This document shows, piece after piece, positions 1-6,473 of a stretch of DNA of 8,471 bases; the first letter of the stretch is position 1, and each line of letters opens with the position of its first letter. Location: the NCBI GenBank assembly GCA_903872555.1, contig CAIQLE010000133.1:1-8471 (forward strand), given 5' to 3'. Under the pieces are notes generated by a model. The model worked only from the letters and a program-made list of their open reading frames with translations. It searched no databases and was not told the DNA's origin. The translations under genes were made by a program, and so were the position numbers. This DNA comes from an uncultured bacterium (GTDB lineage Bacteria; Pseudomonadota; Gammaproteobacteria; Burkholderiales; Burkholderiaceae_D).

Positions 1-458
1 CTGTGCAATTGCGCGATGACGCGGTTCATTTCATCATAGTGAGCAGCACGCTCGGTGTTGCTCATGCCGGGCAGGGACTGATCCCACAGCACACGACCTT
101 CAATGAATTCCATGATGTAAAAGGCGCGGCCTATAACGGATTCATCATCACACAAGGCGTATTGATGTGCGGCCGGAAAACCGGCTTTAGAGAGCGCATC
201 CATGACGCGAAATTCACGTTCAATTGCATGCGCTGAAGGCAGCAGTTTGGCGGCGGGTGCGGGCTTGGTGCGCAAGACATAGCGTTGCTGGCCTGCCGTC
301 AGCATAAAGGTGGGATTGGATTGCCCGCCTTTGAATTGCTCAATGCTCAGATCGCCGGAAAAGCCGGCGACATGTGCATGCATATAGGCTGATAGGGCTT
401 GCAGATCGACTTTCATTCGTTCTGCAACGGGCTTGGTGCCCATGAATTCTTCGTACAT
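1..458 (-). CDS. APH-family phosphotransferase (ACAD10/11- and LvaA-like kinase), 3' part cut by window edge
   Basis: My reading of the minus strand gives 152 open codons from the ATG at 458 to the left edge. The start is supported by GGAGA at 467-471 with an 8-base spacer; the next ATG (codon 6) would be too far from it. Visible N-lobe motifs are F-K-G-G-Q-S-N-P-T-F (residues 42-51, nucleotide loop), Y-V-L-R-T-K-P (60-66) with the basic residue of strand 3, L-L-P-S-A-H-A-I-E-R-E-F (72-83) with the alpha-C glutamate, and the hinge Y-I-M-E-F-I-E-G (114-121). This pattern is typical of the aminoglycoside phosphotransferase-like kinases that work with acyl-CoA dehydrogenases, such as the N-terminal domains of ACAD10/11 and LvaA of levulinate catabolism. 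The catalytic loop lies beyond the window, so activity cannot be judged. It is the last visible gene of the minus-strand cluster, 110 bp after the histidine phosphatase. A real aminoglycoside resistance role is unlikely. Confidence 0.88.
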   Translation of the reverse strand, partial: MYEEFMGTKPVAERMKVDLQALSAYMHAHVAGFSGDLSIEQFKGGQSNPTFMLTAGQQRYVLRTKPAPAAKLLPSAHAIEREFRVMDALSKAGFPAAHQYALCDDESVIGRAFYIMEFIEGRVLWDQSLPGMSNTERAAHYDEMNRVIAQLH

Positions 459-568
459 CGACGTTGTCTCCGTCTTTTAATCGTTGTTAGTGTATGACTA
501 GTTTGTCGCCAGACCGTCGTTAGCGCATCTTTAGTTCGCCCTTAATTTCTCATTGCTTTGTACAAAAC

Positions 569-1273
569 TCAAAGTTCACGTGCTTTTCTATATTGATGAA
601 ACAGGGCTTCCATCGTGGTGCCGCGTGATTCTGCCTGCAATTGCGATGGAGGTGAATAATTGATCAACCTGACGACCCAGTCAGCCTCGGCTTCGCCGAC
701 ATCCAGTGCATTGATGCAGCCTGCGGTCTGCGCGAGATTGCCCAGAAAAAGACGTTGCCCCGTCAGCGCATAGGAGAGGATCGCACGATTCACGCCGCCA
801 TGCAGCACCAGCAGTACGGTGTCCCAGTTGCTGTCCTGACGCAGGCGGTCAATCGCCGGATGTATACGGTCCATCAGTTCACCAATGCTTTCGCCGCCCA
901 GAAAACGCTTATGTTCGGGTGCGACGCCTTCAAAGGCACCGGTAAAAGCTTCTTTCAGATCTGCATCGGGAATCGCTGACAGTTTGCCGCCGCGAATCTC
1001 GACCATCTCTTCCCAGCGTTCCAGTTCGATTTGCTGACCGGTTTCGGCCAGTACCCGCGTCGCTGTTTCAACAGTGCGCGGCAGACCTGAAATGATGACG
1101 CGGTCAAAGCGTATGCCACTCTCGGCAAACACACGCCCGGCGGCCGTGGCCTGTGTACGTCCGGCTTCATTTAATGGAACGGTCTCTGGCAGTACGGGTT
1201 TACCTGCACTGTCGAAATACGTGACGCTGCCATGCCGCATTAAGAAGATGCGACGACGCTGACTGAAGCTCAT
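569..1273 (-). CDS. Histidine phosphatase family protein (phosphoglycerate mutase-like)
   Basis: This 234-residue protein has the branch-1 histidine phosphatase layout. L-M-R-H-G (11-15) carries the phospho-accepting H14 and the phosphate-binding R13. S-G-L-P-R-T-V-E-T-A (62-71) holds the second arginine, R66. E-E-M-V-E-I-R-G-G (88-96) gives the acidic proton donor, and L-H-G-G-V-N-R-A (157-164) gives the second catalytic histidine, H158. All key residues are present, so it should be an active cytoplasmic phosphatase or mutase. The substrate cannot be read from sequence. Its ATG overlaps the crotonase stop (ATGA, 1270-1273), so the two are translationally coupled, and an APH-type kinase follows. 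That context suggests a small phosphorylated metabolite or acyl-CoA intermediate rather than glycolytic phosphoglycerate; this is inference. The last 30 residues run past the core fold as a charged tail. Confidence 0.92.
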   Translation of the reverse strand: MSFSQRRRIFLMRHGSVTYFDSAGKPVLPETVPLNEAGRTQATAAGRVFAESGIRFDRVIISGLPRTVETATRVLAETGQQIELERWEEMVEIRGGKLSAIPDADLKEAFTGAFEGVAPEHKRFLGGESIGELMDRIHPAIDRLRQDSNWDTVLLVLHGGVNRAILSYALTGQRLFLGNLAQTAGCINALDVGEAEADWVVRLINYSPPSQLQAESRGTTMEALFHQYRKAREL

Positions 1274-2049
1274 CGGTAGTAGGGCTTTCTTTTTTCTAAA
1301 AAGGCAGTGATGCCTTCAAGTCCGTCGCGATGATGCAGGCTGTCGACGAAACTTTGTTTTTCGGCTTCGAACTGTGAGGACAAAGAGTGGGATGGCGCGT
1401 CACGCAGCAGCGACTTGATGTTGGCTGTGGCATGCGGCGAGAGAGCAGCGATCTGATCGCTCAAGGCCAATGCTGATTCCAGTGCACTGCCATCAGCTAC
1501 CACGCGATTCACCAGGCCGGTTTCATGCAGACGGGCCGCGCTCACGGGCTGACCTTCGAGCAGAATTTCGGTGGCCAGTTGACGCGGCAGGGCTTGCGAC
1601 AAGAACCAGGAAGCACCACCATCGGGTGTCAGACCGACTTTGACATAGGCCATGACGAATTTGGACGACTGGGCGGCCACGATCAGATCGCAGGCTAGTG
1701 CCAGTGAAAATCCGGCGCCAGCTGCCGGGCCTTCGACTGCAGCTATCACGGGCTTGCTGCAGTCGCGGATGGCACTGATCCAGCCGTGCAGCTGGTCGAT
1801 GGAGTCGGCTTGCGCTGAGCGTTCTTTGGCGCGGTTCTCCAGCAGCCGGTTCAGGTTGCCGCCGGCGCAAAAGACATCACCGGCACCGGTCAGGACAATG
1901 GCGCGTATCTCAGGATCGCGCTCAGCTGTCTCCAGTGCCTCAACGCCGGCAGCGTACATATCCGGATGCAGCGCGTTTTTAGCGCCGGGATTGGACAAAG
2001 TTAATATCAGTGTGGCATCACGGCGCGATGCGAGTAATTCAGCAGACAT
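1270..2049 (-). CDS. Crotonase-fold enoyl-CoA hydratase/isomerase family protein, PaaG-like
   Basis: The protein is 259 residues, the usual length for single-domain crotonases. F-C-A-G-G-N-L (60-66) is the first oxyanion-hole loop. E-G-P-A-A-G-A-G-F-S-L-A-L-A-C-D (106-121) is the second and leads into the CoA-binding core; G-L-T-P-D-G-G (139-145) follows. Aligned by eye, the two glutamates of classical enoyl-CoA hydratase fall on S115 and Y135, while D143 matches the catalytic aspartate of PaaG-type isomerases. An isomerase, or the 'oxepin-CoA hydrolase, alternative type' class often annotated in Burkholderiales, therefore fits better than a hydratase. The ATG is the first possible start, because an in-frame TAA lies 6 bases upstream, although no Shine-Dalgarno is visible. 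It is the first gene of a minus-strand cluster and overlaps the phosphatase by 4 bp. The exact acyl-CoA substrate is unknown. Confidence 0.92.
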   Translation of the reverse strand: MSAELLASRRDATLILTLSNPGAKNALHPDMYAAGVEALETAERDPEIRAIVLTGAGDVFCAGGNLNRLLENRAKERSAQADSIDQLHGWISAIRDCSKPVIAAVEGPAAGAGFSLALACDLIVAAQSSKFVMAYVKVGLTPDGGASWFLSQALPRQLATEILLEGQPVSAARLHETGLVNRVVADGSALESALALSDQIAALSPHATANIKSLLRDAPSHSLSSQFEAEKQSFVDSLHHRDGLEGITAFLEKRKPYYR

Positions 2050-2209
2050 GAAGTGTTAGGCCAGTCTAAGAGTTGAGCAAAGGTGCGGGCTGGGCAGCTA
2101 GACATTGCCAAGGTCAGGAATGATAGACTGCAAGCCCTTGGATTGTAACCGGCGTTCCAGCCTAATTCCCGGCCGCAGTGCGGCCCCTTCATGATCATCA
2201 GGAGACAGC
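2050..2209. promoter_or_regulatory. Divergent intergenic region between the crotonase cluster and the GST gene
   Basis: This 160 bp gap, the largest in the window, must hold promoters for both directions. On the minus strand, GTTACA (2149-2144) and TATCAT (2125-2120) with an 18-base spacer form a possible sigma-70 promoter for the crotonase cluster (4/6 and 5/6 matches). On the plus strand I see a TTGCCA (2105-2110) but no good -10 at the right distance, so the GST promoter is not resolved. These calls are by eye only. Confidence 0.3.
2171..2185 (+). other. GC-rich 6-bp hairpin in the GST leader
   Basis: GGCCGC (2171-2176), a three-base AGT loop and GCGGCC (2180-2185) form a perfect stem that ends 14 bases before the AGGAG ribosome-binding site of the GST gene. 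No T-run follows, so it is not an intrinsic terminator. It could be an mRNA-stabilising stem or a protein-binding palindrome, or it could be chance in GC-rich DNA. Confidence 0.4.
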
Positions 2210-2863
2210 ATGCTCACTCTGTGCGGATTCGCAGCCAGTAATTACTACAATAAAATCAAAATCGCGCTGCTGGAAAAAGAGATTCCTTTCGAAGAAAAAC
2301 TGGTGTGGGCGGACCGTTCACCTGAACTTTTGAAGAAATCACCTTTAGGCAAAGTGCCGTATTTTGATATTGACGGCACTTCGCTGTGCGAGTCACAAGT
2401 GATGCTGGATTATATTGAATCCGTTTATCCGCAAAAGCCTTTGTTGCCGAAAGATCCGCTGGCTGCTGCCAAAATCAGAGAGCTGATTCAATTTATGGAA
2501 TTGCATCTTGAACTGGTGGCGCGTGAGCTCTACGGCGAGGCGTTTTTCGGTCGTAAAATCAGTGATGAGACCAAGGAACGTGTGAAGAAAACGCTGACCC
2601 GCAATGTGGCTGCATTTGGCACTCTGGTGAAGTTCTCGCCTTATATTGCGGGTGCTGAATTTACCATGGCCGATTGCGTGGCGATTGTGCACTTACCTAT
2701 CATAGGTATGGCGGCCAAGGCGATTTATGGTGAAGACCCATTTGCTGCTTTCCCTGTGCGTGACTACATGAAGTTGACAGGAGAGCGCGCGACCGTACAG
2801 CGAGTGAATGTGGACCGTAAAGAAAATTCGGCGCTGATGATGCAGCTCATGGCAAAGAAATAA
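2210..2863 (+). CDS. Glutathione S-transferase family protein
   Basis: The protein is 217 residues with a canonical two-domain GST layout. The N-terminal thioredoxin-like domain (about 1-78) has an S10-N11 pair in the usual catalytic position, S-P-L-G-K-V-P-Y-F (44-52) with the cis-proline P50, and C-E-S (60-62), whose E61-S62 bind the gamma-glutamyl part of glutathione. The helical C-terminal domain (about 85-210) carries the N-capping box F-T-M-A-D (151-155) that folds this domain. AGGAG at 2200-2204 with a 5-base spacer fixes the ATG. The likely role is cytosolic conjugation or reduction of electrophiles with glutathione, but the substrate is unknown and the sequence does not clearly match a named class. 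It is a single-gene unit, divergent from the crotonase cluster and closed by the hairpin terminator at 2901-2930. Confidence 0.93.
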   Translation: MLTLCGFAASNYYNKIKIALLEKEIPFEEKLVWADRSPELLKKSPLGKVPYFDIDGTSLCESQVMLDYIESVYPQKPLLPKDPLAAAKIRELIQFMELHLELVARELYGEAFFGRKISDETKERVKKTLTRNVAAFGTLVKFSPYIAGAEFTMADCVAIVHLPIIGMAAKAIYGEDPFAAFPVRDYMKLTGERATVQRVNVDRKENSALMMQLMAKK

Positions 2864-2900
2864 GCCAGCAGCATTTATCTGTCCCTATCGGACGGACAAT

Positions 2901-2930
2901 AAAAAACGGCATCCCTGAGATGCCGTTTTT
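2901..2930. terminator. Bidirectional rho-independent terminator
   Basis: CGGCATC (2907-2913) pairs with GATGCCG (2919-2925) around a five-base loop. The stem is flanked by an A-run on the left (2901-2906) and a T-run on the right (2926-2930), so it reads as an intrinsic terminator on both strands. It lies between the convergent GST and aminotransferase genes, 37 bp after the GST stop and 59 bp after the aminotransferase stop. A weaker GTCC/GGAC stem (2881-2892) sits just before it. Confidence 0.9.
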
Positions 2931-2989
2931 ATTTTTCAAAGAGTGTCTTTCGCAGATACGAAGTACCTTAAAAGAAGCGGTTACTTTTT

Positions 2990-4201
2990 TTACAGCTGAG
3001 ACAGTCTTTCTAATGCGGTTTGCAGGGTCTGGTCTTTTTTCGCGAAGCAGAAACGAACTATGCCTGATTCGCGCGGCTGGTCGTAAAAAGCGGAAATGGG
3101 AATGGCAGCCACGCCTATTTCTGTTGTCAGCCAGTGGCAGAATTCCGCTTCGGGTTTATCCGAAATAGCGGAGTAATCCACGCACTGGAAATACGTCCCC
3201 TGCGAGGGCAGAAGCTTAAAGCGTGTGCCGGCCAGTCCTTCCCTGAACAGATTGCGTTTGCGGGCATAGAAAGCACTGAGCTGTAGATAAGGCTCGGGAT
3301 GCTGCATATAAGTCGTTAATCCGTGCTGCATGGGCGTGTTCACTGTGAACACATTGAACTGATGCACGCGTCGGAATTCGGCAGACAGCATGGCCGGGGC
3401 GGCGACATAGCCTATCTTCCAGCCGGTGACGTGATAGGTCTTGCCAAAGCTGGAGACCACAAAGGCACGCTCAGCCAGTTCAGGGTAGCGGCAGATCGAT
3501 TCATGCGGCTGCCCGTCATACACCATGTGTTCATAGACTTCATCCGACAAAATCAAGATCTGTGTGCCGCGCACGATCTCGCTCAGACGCGCAATGTCTT
3601 GCGCATTAAAAACCGATGAGGTCGGATTGTGCGGTGAGTTGACCATGATCAGGCGGGTTTTTGGGGTGACGGCAGCAGCCACCTTGTCCCACGGGACGGC
3701 ATAGCCTGATGCACCGACTTCCATCTGCACGAACACGGGTATGGCTCCGGCCAGTTCGATCGCGGGCACATAGCTGTCATAGGCGGGCTCGATGACGATC
3801 ACTTCCTCACCCGGATGGACGCAGCACAGCACCGCCGTCAATATCGCCTGAGTGCCGCCGGCGGTGACGGTGATTTCATGCACGGGATCATAGTCACGAC
3901 CATAGAGCGCGCGGACTTTGCTGGCGATGGCCTGTCGTAAGGGCAGTATGCCGGCCATCGGCGGGTATTGATTCAGACCGCTGCGCATGGCCTGATTGAC
4001 GGCATCCAGCAAAGCGGGGTCGCAATCAAAATCGGGAAAGCCTTGTCCGAGATTGACGGCGCCGGTTTCGCTGGCCAGTGCGGACATCACGGTGAAGATG
4101 GTGGTGCCTACGCGCGGCAGCTTGGACACCAGAGGCGCTAATGCCACTCCAGAGTTCGTGCTGTCAGTATGCCGATTCGTATCAGAGGTTTGGGCTTGCA
4201 T
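2990..4201 (-). CDS. ybdL: PLP-dependent methionine aminotransferase, YbdL type
   Basis: This 403-residue fold-type I aminotransferase closely follows E. coli YbdL, which transfers the amino group of methionine and some aromatic amino acids to 2-oxo acids. Diagnostic stretches are S-K-L-P-R-V-G-T-T-I-F-T-V-M-S-A-L-A (26-43) and N-L-G-Q-G-F-P-D-F (50-58). The PLP site is complete: Y141 stacks on the ring, N192 (in N-S-P-H-N-P) and D220-Y223 (S-D-E-V-Y-E-H) hold the cofactor, K254 in S-S-F-G-K-T-Y-H-V-T-G-W-K forms the Schiff base, and R383 binds the substrate carboxylate. The N-terminus is about 15 residues longer than E. coli YbdL and polar; no better internal start exists, since the next Met is M39, inside the conserved region. 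No clear Shine-Dalgarno is seen. It follows the PIN gene by 37 bp on the same strand, so they may share a transcript. KynB/KAT-type specificity is an alternative. Confidence 0.92.
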   Translation of the reverse strand: MQAQTSDTNRHTDSTNSGVALAPLVSKLPRVGTTIFTVMSALASETGAVNLGQGFPDFDCDPALLDAVNQAMRSGLNQYPPMAGILPLRQAIASKVRALYGRDYDPVHEITVTAGGTQAILTAVLCCVHPGEEVIVIEPAYDSYVPAIELAGAIPVFVQMEVGASGYAVPWDKVAAAVTPKTRLIMVNSPHNPTSSVFNAQDIARLSEIVRGTQILILSDEVYEHMVYDGQPHESICRYPELAERAFVVSSFGKTYHVTGWKIGYVAAPAMLSAEFRRVHQFNVFTVNTPMQHGLTTYMQHPEPYLQLSAFYARKRNLFREGLAGTRFKLLPSQGTYFQCVDYSAISDKPEAEFCHWLTTEIGVAAIPISAFYDQPRESGIVRFCFAKKDQTLQTALERLSQL

Positions 4202-4238
4202 GGCGTCTTAGTCTTTATCAGTGGAGATGAATTCGCGC

Positions 4239-4760
4239 TTATTGTAGCGTTGAGATACCCGCTTCAGAAGCCTTGCTGTCTGCGGCTGCCGTCCATTGTT
4301 CGGGAGTCAGTATCTCGAACCAGCCCAGTTTTTTTGTTTTACGCGCCAGCTTGAGCAAGGCCTTATCTTTCGTGATTAGCACGCTAGCCTGACTGGCGGC
4401 GGCCAGCTCAAGAAATTTCTGATCATCGGGGTCACGGCACACGGGCAGCACGGACCAAGGGGGCGCGGAAGAGGCAGCGTCAGCTCGCGTCAACTCGTGA
4501 GTGTGATCTGCGGCTTCAAACAGGCGGATCAGGCTATCGAATTCAGCCAGTGCTGCCGCCTGATGTTCTGCATCCAGCCCCAGTCGTGTATATGCCAGCA
4601 CCAGTGTCCATTCCATACGGCAGTCGGCACGTGTGATGGCCATCACTTCGCCGCACTGCATGGCTGACAGCAGTCGCTGCCAGCGCGGATCACGAAAGAC
4701 GAACAAATCCAGACAGACATTCGTGTCAAGGACGATGCGATTGTGCGGTTTAGGTATCAT
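4239..4760 (-). CDS. PIN-domain protein, putative toxin component (orphan)
   Basis: I place the start at the ATG at 4760, giving 173 residues beginning [15 protein letters not shown]. The frame stays open to 4844, but that would overlap the divergent yaaA by 58 bp and add a non-conserved leader. The PIN fold's acidic metal site is complete: D12 with N14 in [10 protein letters not shown]50 in C-R-M-E-W, D110/D112/D113 in C-R-D-P-D-D-Q-K-F, and D132 in I-T-K-D-K-A-L. It resembles the family named 'putative toxin-antitoxin toxin component, PIN family', which are Mg2+-dependent ribonucleases. No antitoxin-like small gene is adjacent: yaaA is divergent upstream and the aminotransferase follows. 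It may therefore be a domesticated RNase rather than a working toxin. No Shine-Dalgarno is visible before the ATG. Confidence 0.85.
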   Translation of the reverse strand: MIPKPHNRIVLDTNVCLDLFVFRDPRWQRLLSAMQCGEVMAITRADCRMEWTLVLAYTRLGLDAEHQAAALAEFDSLIRLFEAADHTHELTRADAASSAPPWSVLPVCRDPDDQKFLELAAASQASVLITKDKALLKLARKTKKLGWFEILTPEQWTAAADSKASEAGISTLQ

Positions 4761-4786
4761 GCAAAAAAATTTGGATAAATAAAATA

Positions 4787-5563
4787 ATGCTGATTGTTCT
4801 CTCACCTGCAAAAACCCTGGATTACGATACGCCTGTCTCCGCAAAGACTCACACTGTGCCGGATTTTATCCCGCGCTCTGCCGAATTGATCACGAAGCTG
4901 CGTGCCATGTCGCCATCGGCGATAGGTAGCCTGATGAAGATTTCTGATCCGCTGGCGCAGTTGAATGCCGCACGCTTTGCCAGCTGGTCAAAAAAATTCA
5001 ATCTTGATAATGCGCGTCAGGCACTGCTGGCTTTTAATGGCGATGTGTATGAAGGTCTGGATGCGGGCTCGCTGAAAGACAAGCAGCTGGACTGGACTCA
5101 GCAACATGTGCGGATACTGTCGGGATTGTATGGCTTGCTGCGTCCGCTGGATTTGATGCAGCCCTATCGACTCGAGATGGGTACGCGCCTGGCAAACCAG
5201 CATGGCAAAGATTTATATGCATTCTGGGGTGCGCAGATTACCGAAGCCATTAATCAGACACTGGCCGAATCCAAGTCTAAGGCGCTGGTGAATCTGGCTT
5301 CGGAAGAATATTTCAAGGCGGTGCGGCCGGGCTTGCTGGATCAGCCTGTGATCACGCCCGTGTTTCAAGACTGGAAGGGCGGGAAGTACAAGATCATTTC
5401 TTTTTACGCCAAACGCGCCCGTGGCCTGATGACGCGCTATGCGATAGATCACAAGATCACGCGGCCTGAAAGACTGAAAGATTTTGATACCGACGGCTAT
5501 GCCTTTGATGCAAAAAATTCAGACGAACAGCACTGGGTATTTCGCCGGCGCGTGGCTAGCTGA
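4787..5563 (+). CDS. yaaA: Peroxide stress protein YaaA (UPF0246/DUF328)
   Basis: The protein is 258 residues, the same length as E. coli YaaA, and shows the family signatures in order: [13 protein letters not shown] (1-13), F-N-G-D-V-Y-E-G-L (83-91), [11 protein letters not shown] (112-122), N-L-A-S-E-E-Y-F (169-176) and Y-A-K-R-A-R-G-L-M (207-215). In E. coli, YaaA is induced by OxyR during hydrogen peroxide stress, lowers free iron so that Fenton damage to DNA is limited, and binds DNA. The start is the first Met and matches the family N-terminus. The leader is A/T-rich with no clear ribosome-binding site, and only 26 bp separate it from the divergent PIN start, so its promoter must lie partly inside the PIN gene. 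I see no recognisable OxyR site. It ends 5 bp before the convergent bamD stop. Confidence 0.95.
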   Translation: MLIVLSPAKTLDYDTPVSAKTHTVPDFIPRSAELITKLRAMSPSAIGSLMKISDPLAQLNAARFASWSKKFNLDNARQALLAFNGDVYEGLDAGSLKDKQLDWTQQHVRILSGLYGLLRPLDLMQPYRLEMGTRLANQHGKDLYAFWGAQITEAINQTLAESKSKALVNLASEEYFKAVRPGLLDQPVITPVFQDWKGGKYKIISFYAKRARGLMTRYAIDHKITRPERLKDFDTDGYAFDAKNSDEQHWVFRRRVAS

Positions 5564-5568
5564 GTTAT

Positions 5569-6411
5569 TTATTTTGCGGCGCTGACCGGCTTGGGAGCGG
5601 GTACGTCATCTTTCCAGAATTCCCACCACGAGGCCGCTGCTTCTTTCTGGGTTTCCTGCGCAGTGGAACTCATTTTGTAATTGTGCTGAAAAACACGTTC
5701 GGCATCATCGCGCAGATCGTTCATGCCCAGGGCTTCATAGGCGCGTATCTGTATGCGCAGCGCATTGCGCACTGAAGGCGAGGCCGGATATTCACGCATC
5801 ACGTTTTGTGCGCGATTGATAGCAGCCACATAAGCGTGCTGGCGCAGGTAAAAACGTGCCACATGCACATCGTATTGGGCCATGGCTTCAACCAGATATC
5901 TGAGACGGTCAGAGGCATCTTCGGCGTAGCGGCTGTCGGGAAAACGCTCTGTCAGCTGTTTGAAGGCATCGAAAGCTGCTTTGGCTGCCTTAGGGTCGCG
6001 TTCAGTTGGATCTTGTTTGCTCATGAAATCAAACAGGCCCTTGCTATCCTTGAAGTTCGCCAGCCCGCGCAGGTAATACATGTAGTCGACGTTCGGATGG
6101 TTGGGATGCAGACGAATGAAGCGATCTACTGCTGCCAGGCACTGAGCCTGATCATTTTGACGGTAGTAGGCATAGGCCATCTGCATCTGGGCCTGCTGTG
6201 CATAGGCGCCAAAGGGATAGCGAGATTCCAGCTTCTCAAACAGCTTGATGGCTTTCTCGTAATTTTTTCCTGTCAGCTCATCCTTGGCCTCAGCGTATAA
6301 TTTCTCAGCCGACCAGCCTTTGGTTTCATCTGGCTTTTCGCCCAGGGAGCCGCACGCCGACAAAAAGAAGGCGAGTGAGATCAAAGCAAGATTCAGGAAT
6401 TTCTTCAACAT
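5569..6411 (-). CDS. bamD: Outer membrane protein assembly factor BamD (lipoprotein)
   Basis: I start this 280-residue protein at the ATG at 6411. The frame is open further, but that part is only antisense to rluD. The N-terminus is a clean type II signal peptide: M-L-K-K, a hydrophobic run, then the lipobox L-S-A-C with lipidated C20. The mature part begins G-S-L-G-E and is built of tetratricopeptide-type helices (about 34-245), including L-Y-A-E-A-K-D-E-L (38-46), Y-E-K-A-I-K-L-F-E-K-L-E-S-R-Y-P-F-G (51-68) and D-R-F-I-R-L-H-P-N-H-P (96-106). BamD is the essential lipoprotein partner of BamA on the periplasmic face of the outer membrane. The C-terminus carries an aromatic S-W-W-E-F-W motif (261-266) and a short Pro/Ala tail. 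It is a single gene, divergent from rluD, a common arrangement in betaproteobacteria. No Shine-Dalgarno is obvious. Confidence 0.95.
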   Translation of the reverse strand: MLKKFLNLALISLAFFLSACGSLGEKPDETKGWSAEKLYAEAKDELTGKNYEKAIKLFEKLESRYPFGAYAQQAQMQMAYAYYRQNDQAQCLAAVDRFIRLHPNHPNVDYMYYLRGLANFKDSKGLFDFMSKQDPTERDPKAAKAAFDAFKQLTERFPDSRYAEDASDRLRYLVEAMAQYDVHVARFYLRQHAYVAAINRAQNVMREYPASPSVRNALRIQIRAYEALGMNDLRDDAERVFQHNYKMSSTAQETQKEAAASWWEFWKDDVPAPKPVSAAK

Positions 6412-6424
6412 GAGCGAGGCCAGT

Positions 6425-6440
6425 GCAGTTCGGGAACTGC
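6425..6440. promoter_or_regulatory. Palindrome between bamD and rluD (possible operator or leader hairpin)
   Basis: GCAGTTC (6425-6431), a two-base GG spacer and GAACTGC (6434-6440) form a perfect 7+7 inverted repeat in the 43 bp divergent gap. It sits where bamD transcription would begin if the TATAAT at 6450-6445 is used. It could be a dimeric-repressor site or, as RNA, a hairpin at the 5' end of the bamD message. No T-run follows, so termination is unlikely. Confidence 0.5.
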
Positions 6441-6444
6441 GGCG

Positions 6445-6473
6445 ATTATAGCCGATGGAAACTCGCATGAAAG
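6445..6473 (-). promoter_or_regulatory. bamD: Putative sigma-70 promoter of bamD
   Basis: On the minus strand a perfect TATAAT (6450-6445) stands 33 bases before the bamD ATG. A weak -35, CTTTCA (6473-6468, 3/6), lies 17 bases upstream of it and overlaps the rluD start region. Transcription would begin near 6438, inside the palindrome at 6425-6440, giving a leader of about 27 bases. Confidence 0.45.

Noticed and set aside
3..236. Plus-strand 77-codon open frame at the left edge
   Set aside because: The minus strand encodes a clear APH-type kinase across the same bases.
557..566. TTTGTACAAA palindrome after the histidine phosphatase gene
   Set aside because: Only 10 bp and A/T-rich; no T-run or paired half-sites, so chance is the simpler explanation.
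1652..2059. Plus-strand 135-codon open frame opposite the crotonase
   Set aside because: Ser/Ala/Arg-rich antisense shadow of a well-supported gene, with no motif.
4761..4844. N-terminal extension of the PIN frame by 28 codons
   Set aside because: It overlaps the start of yaaA on the other strand and precedes a normal PIN N-terminus at the ATG at 4760.
5564..5568. Possible terminator between convergent yaaA and bamD
   Set aside because: Only 5 bp separate the stops and I see no hairpin with a T-run there.
5806..6300. Plus-strand 164-codon open frame opposite bamD
   Set aside because: It lies wholly inside bamD and its composition is what the antisense of that gene gives; no motif or ribosome-binding site seen.
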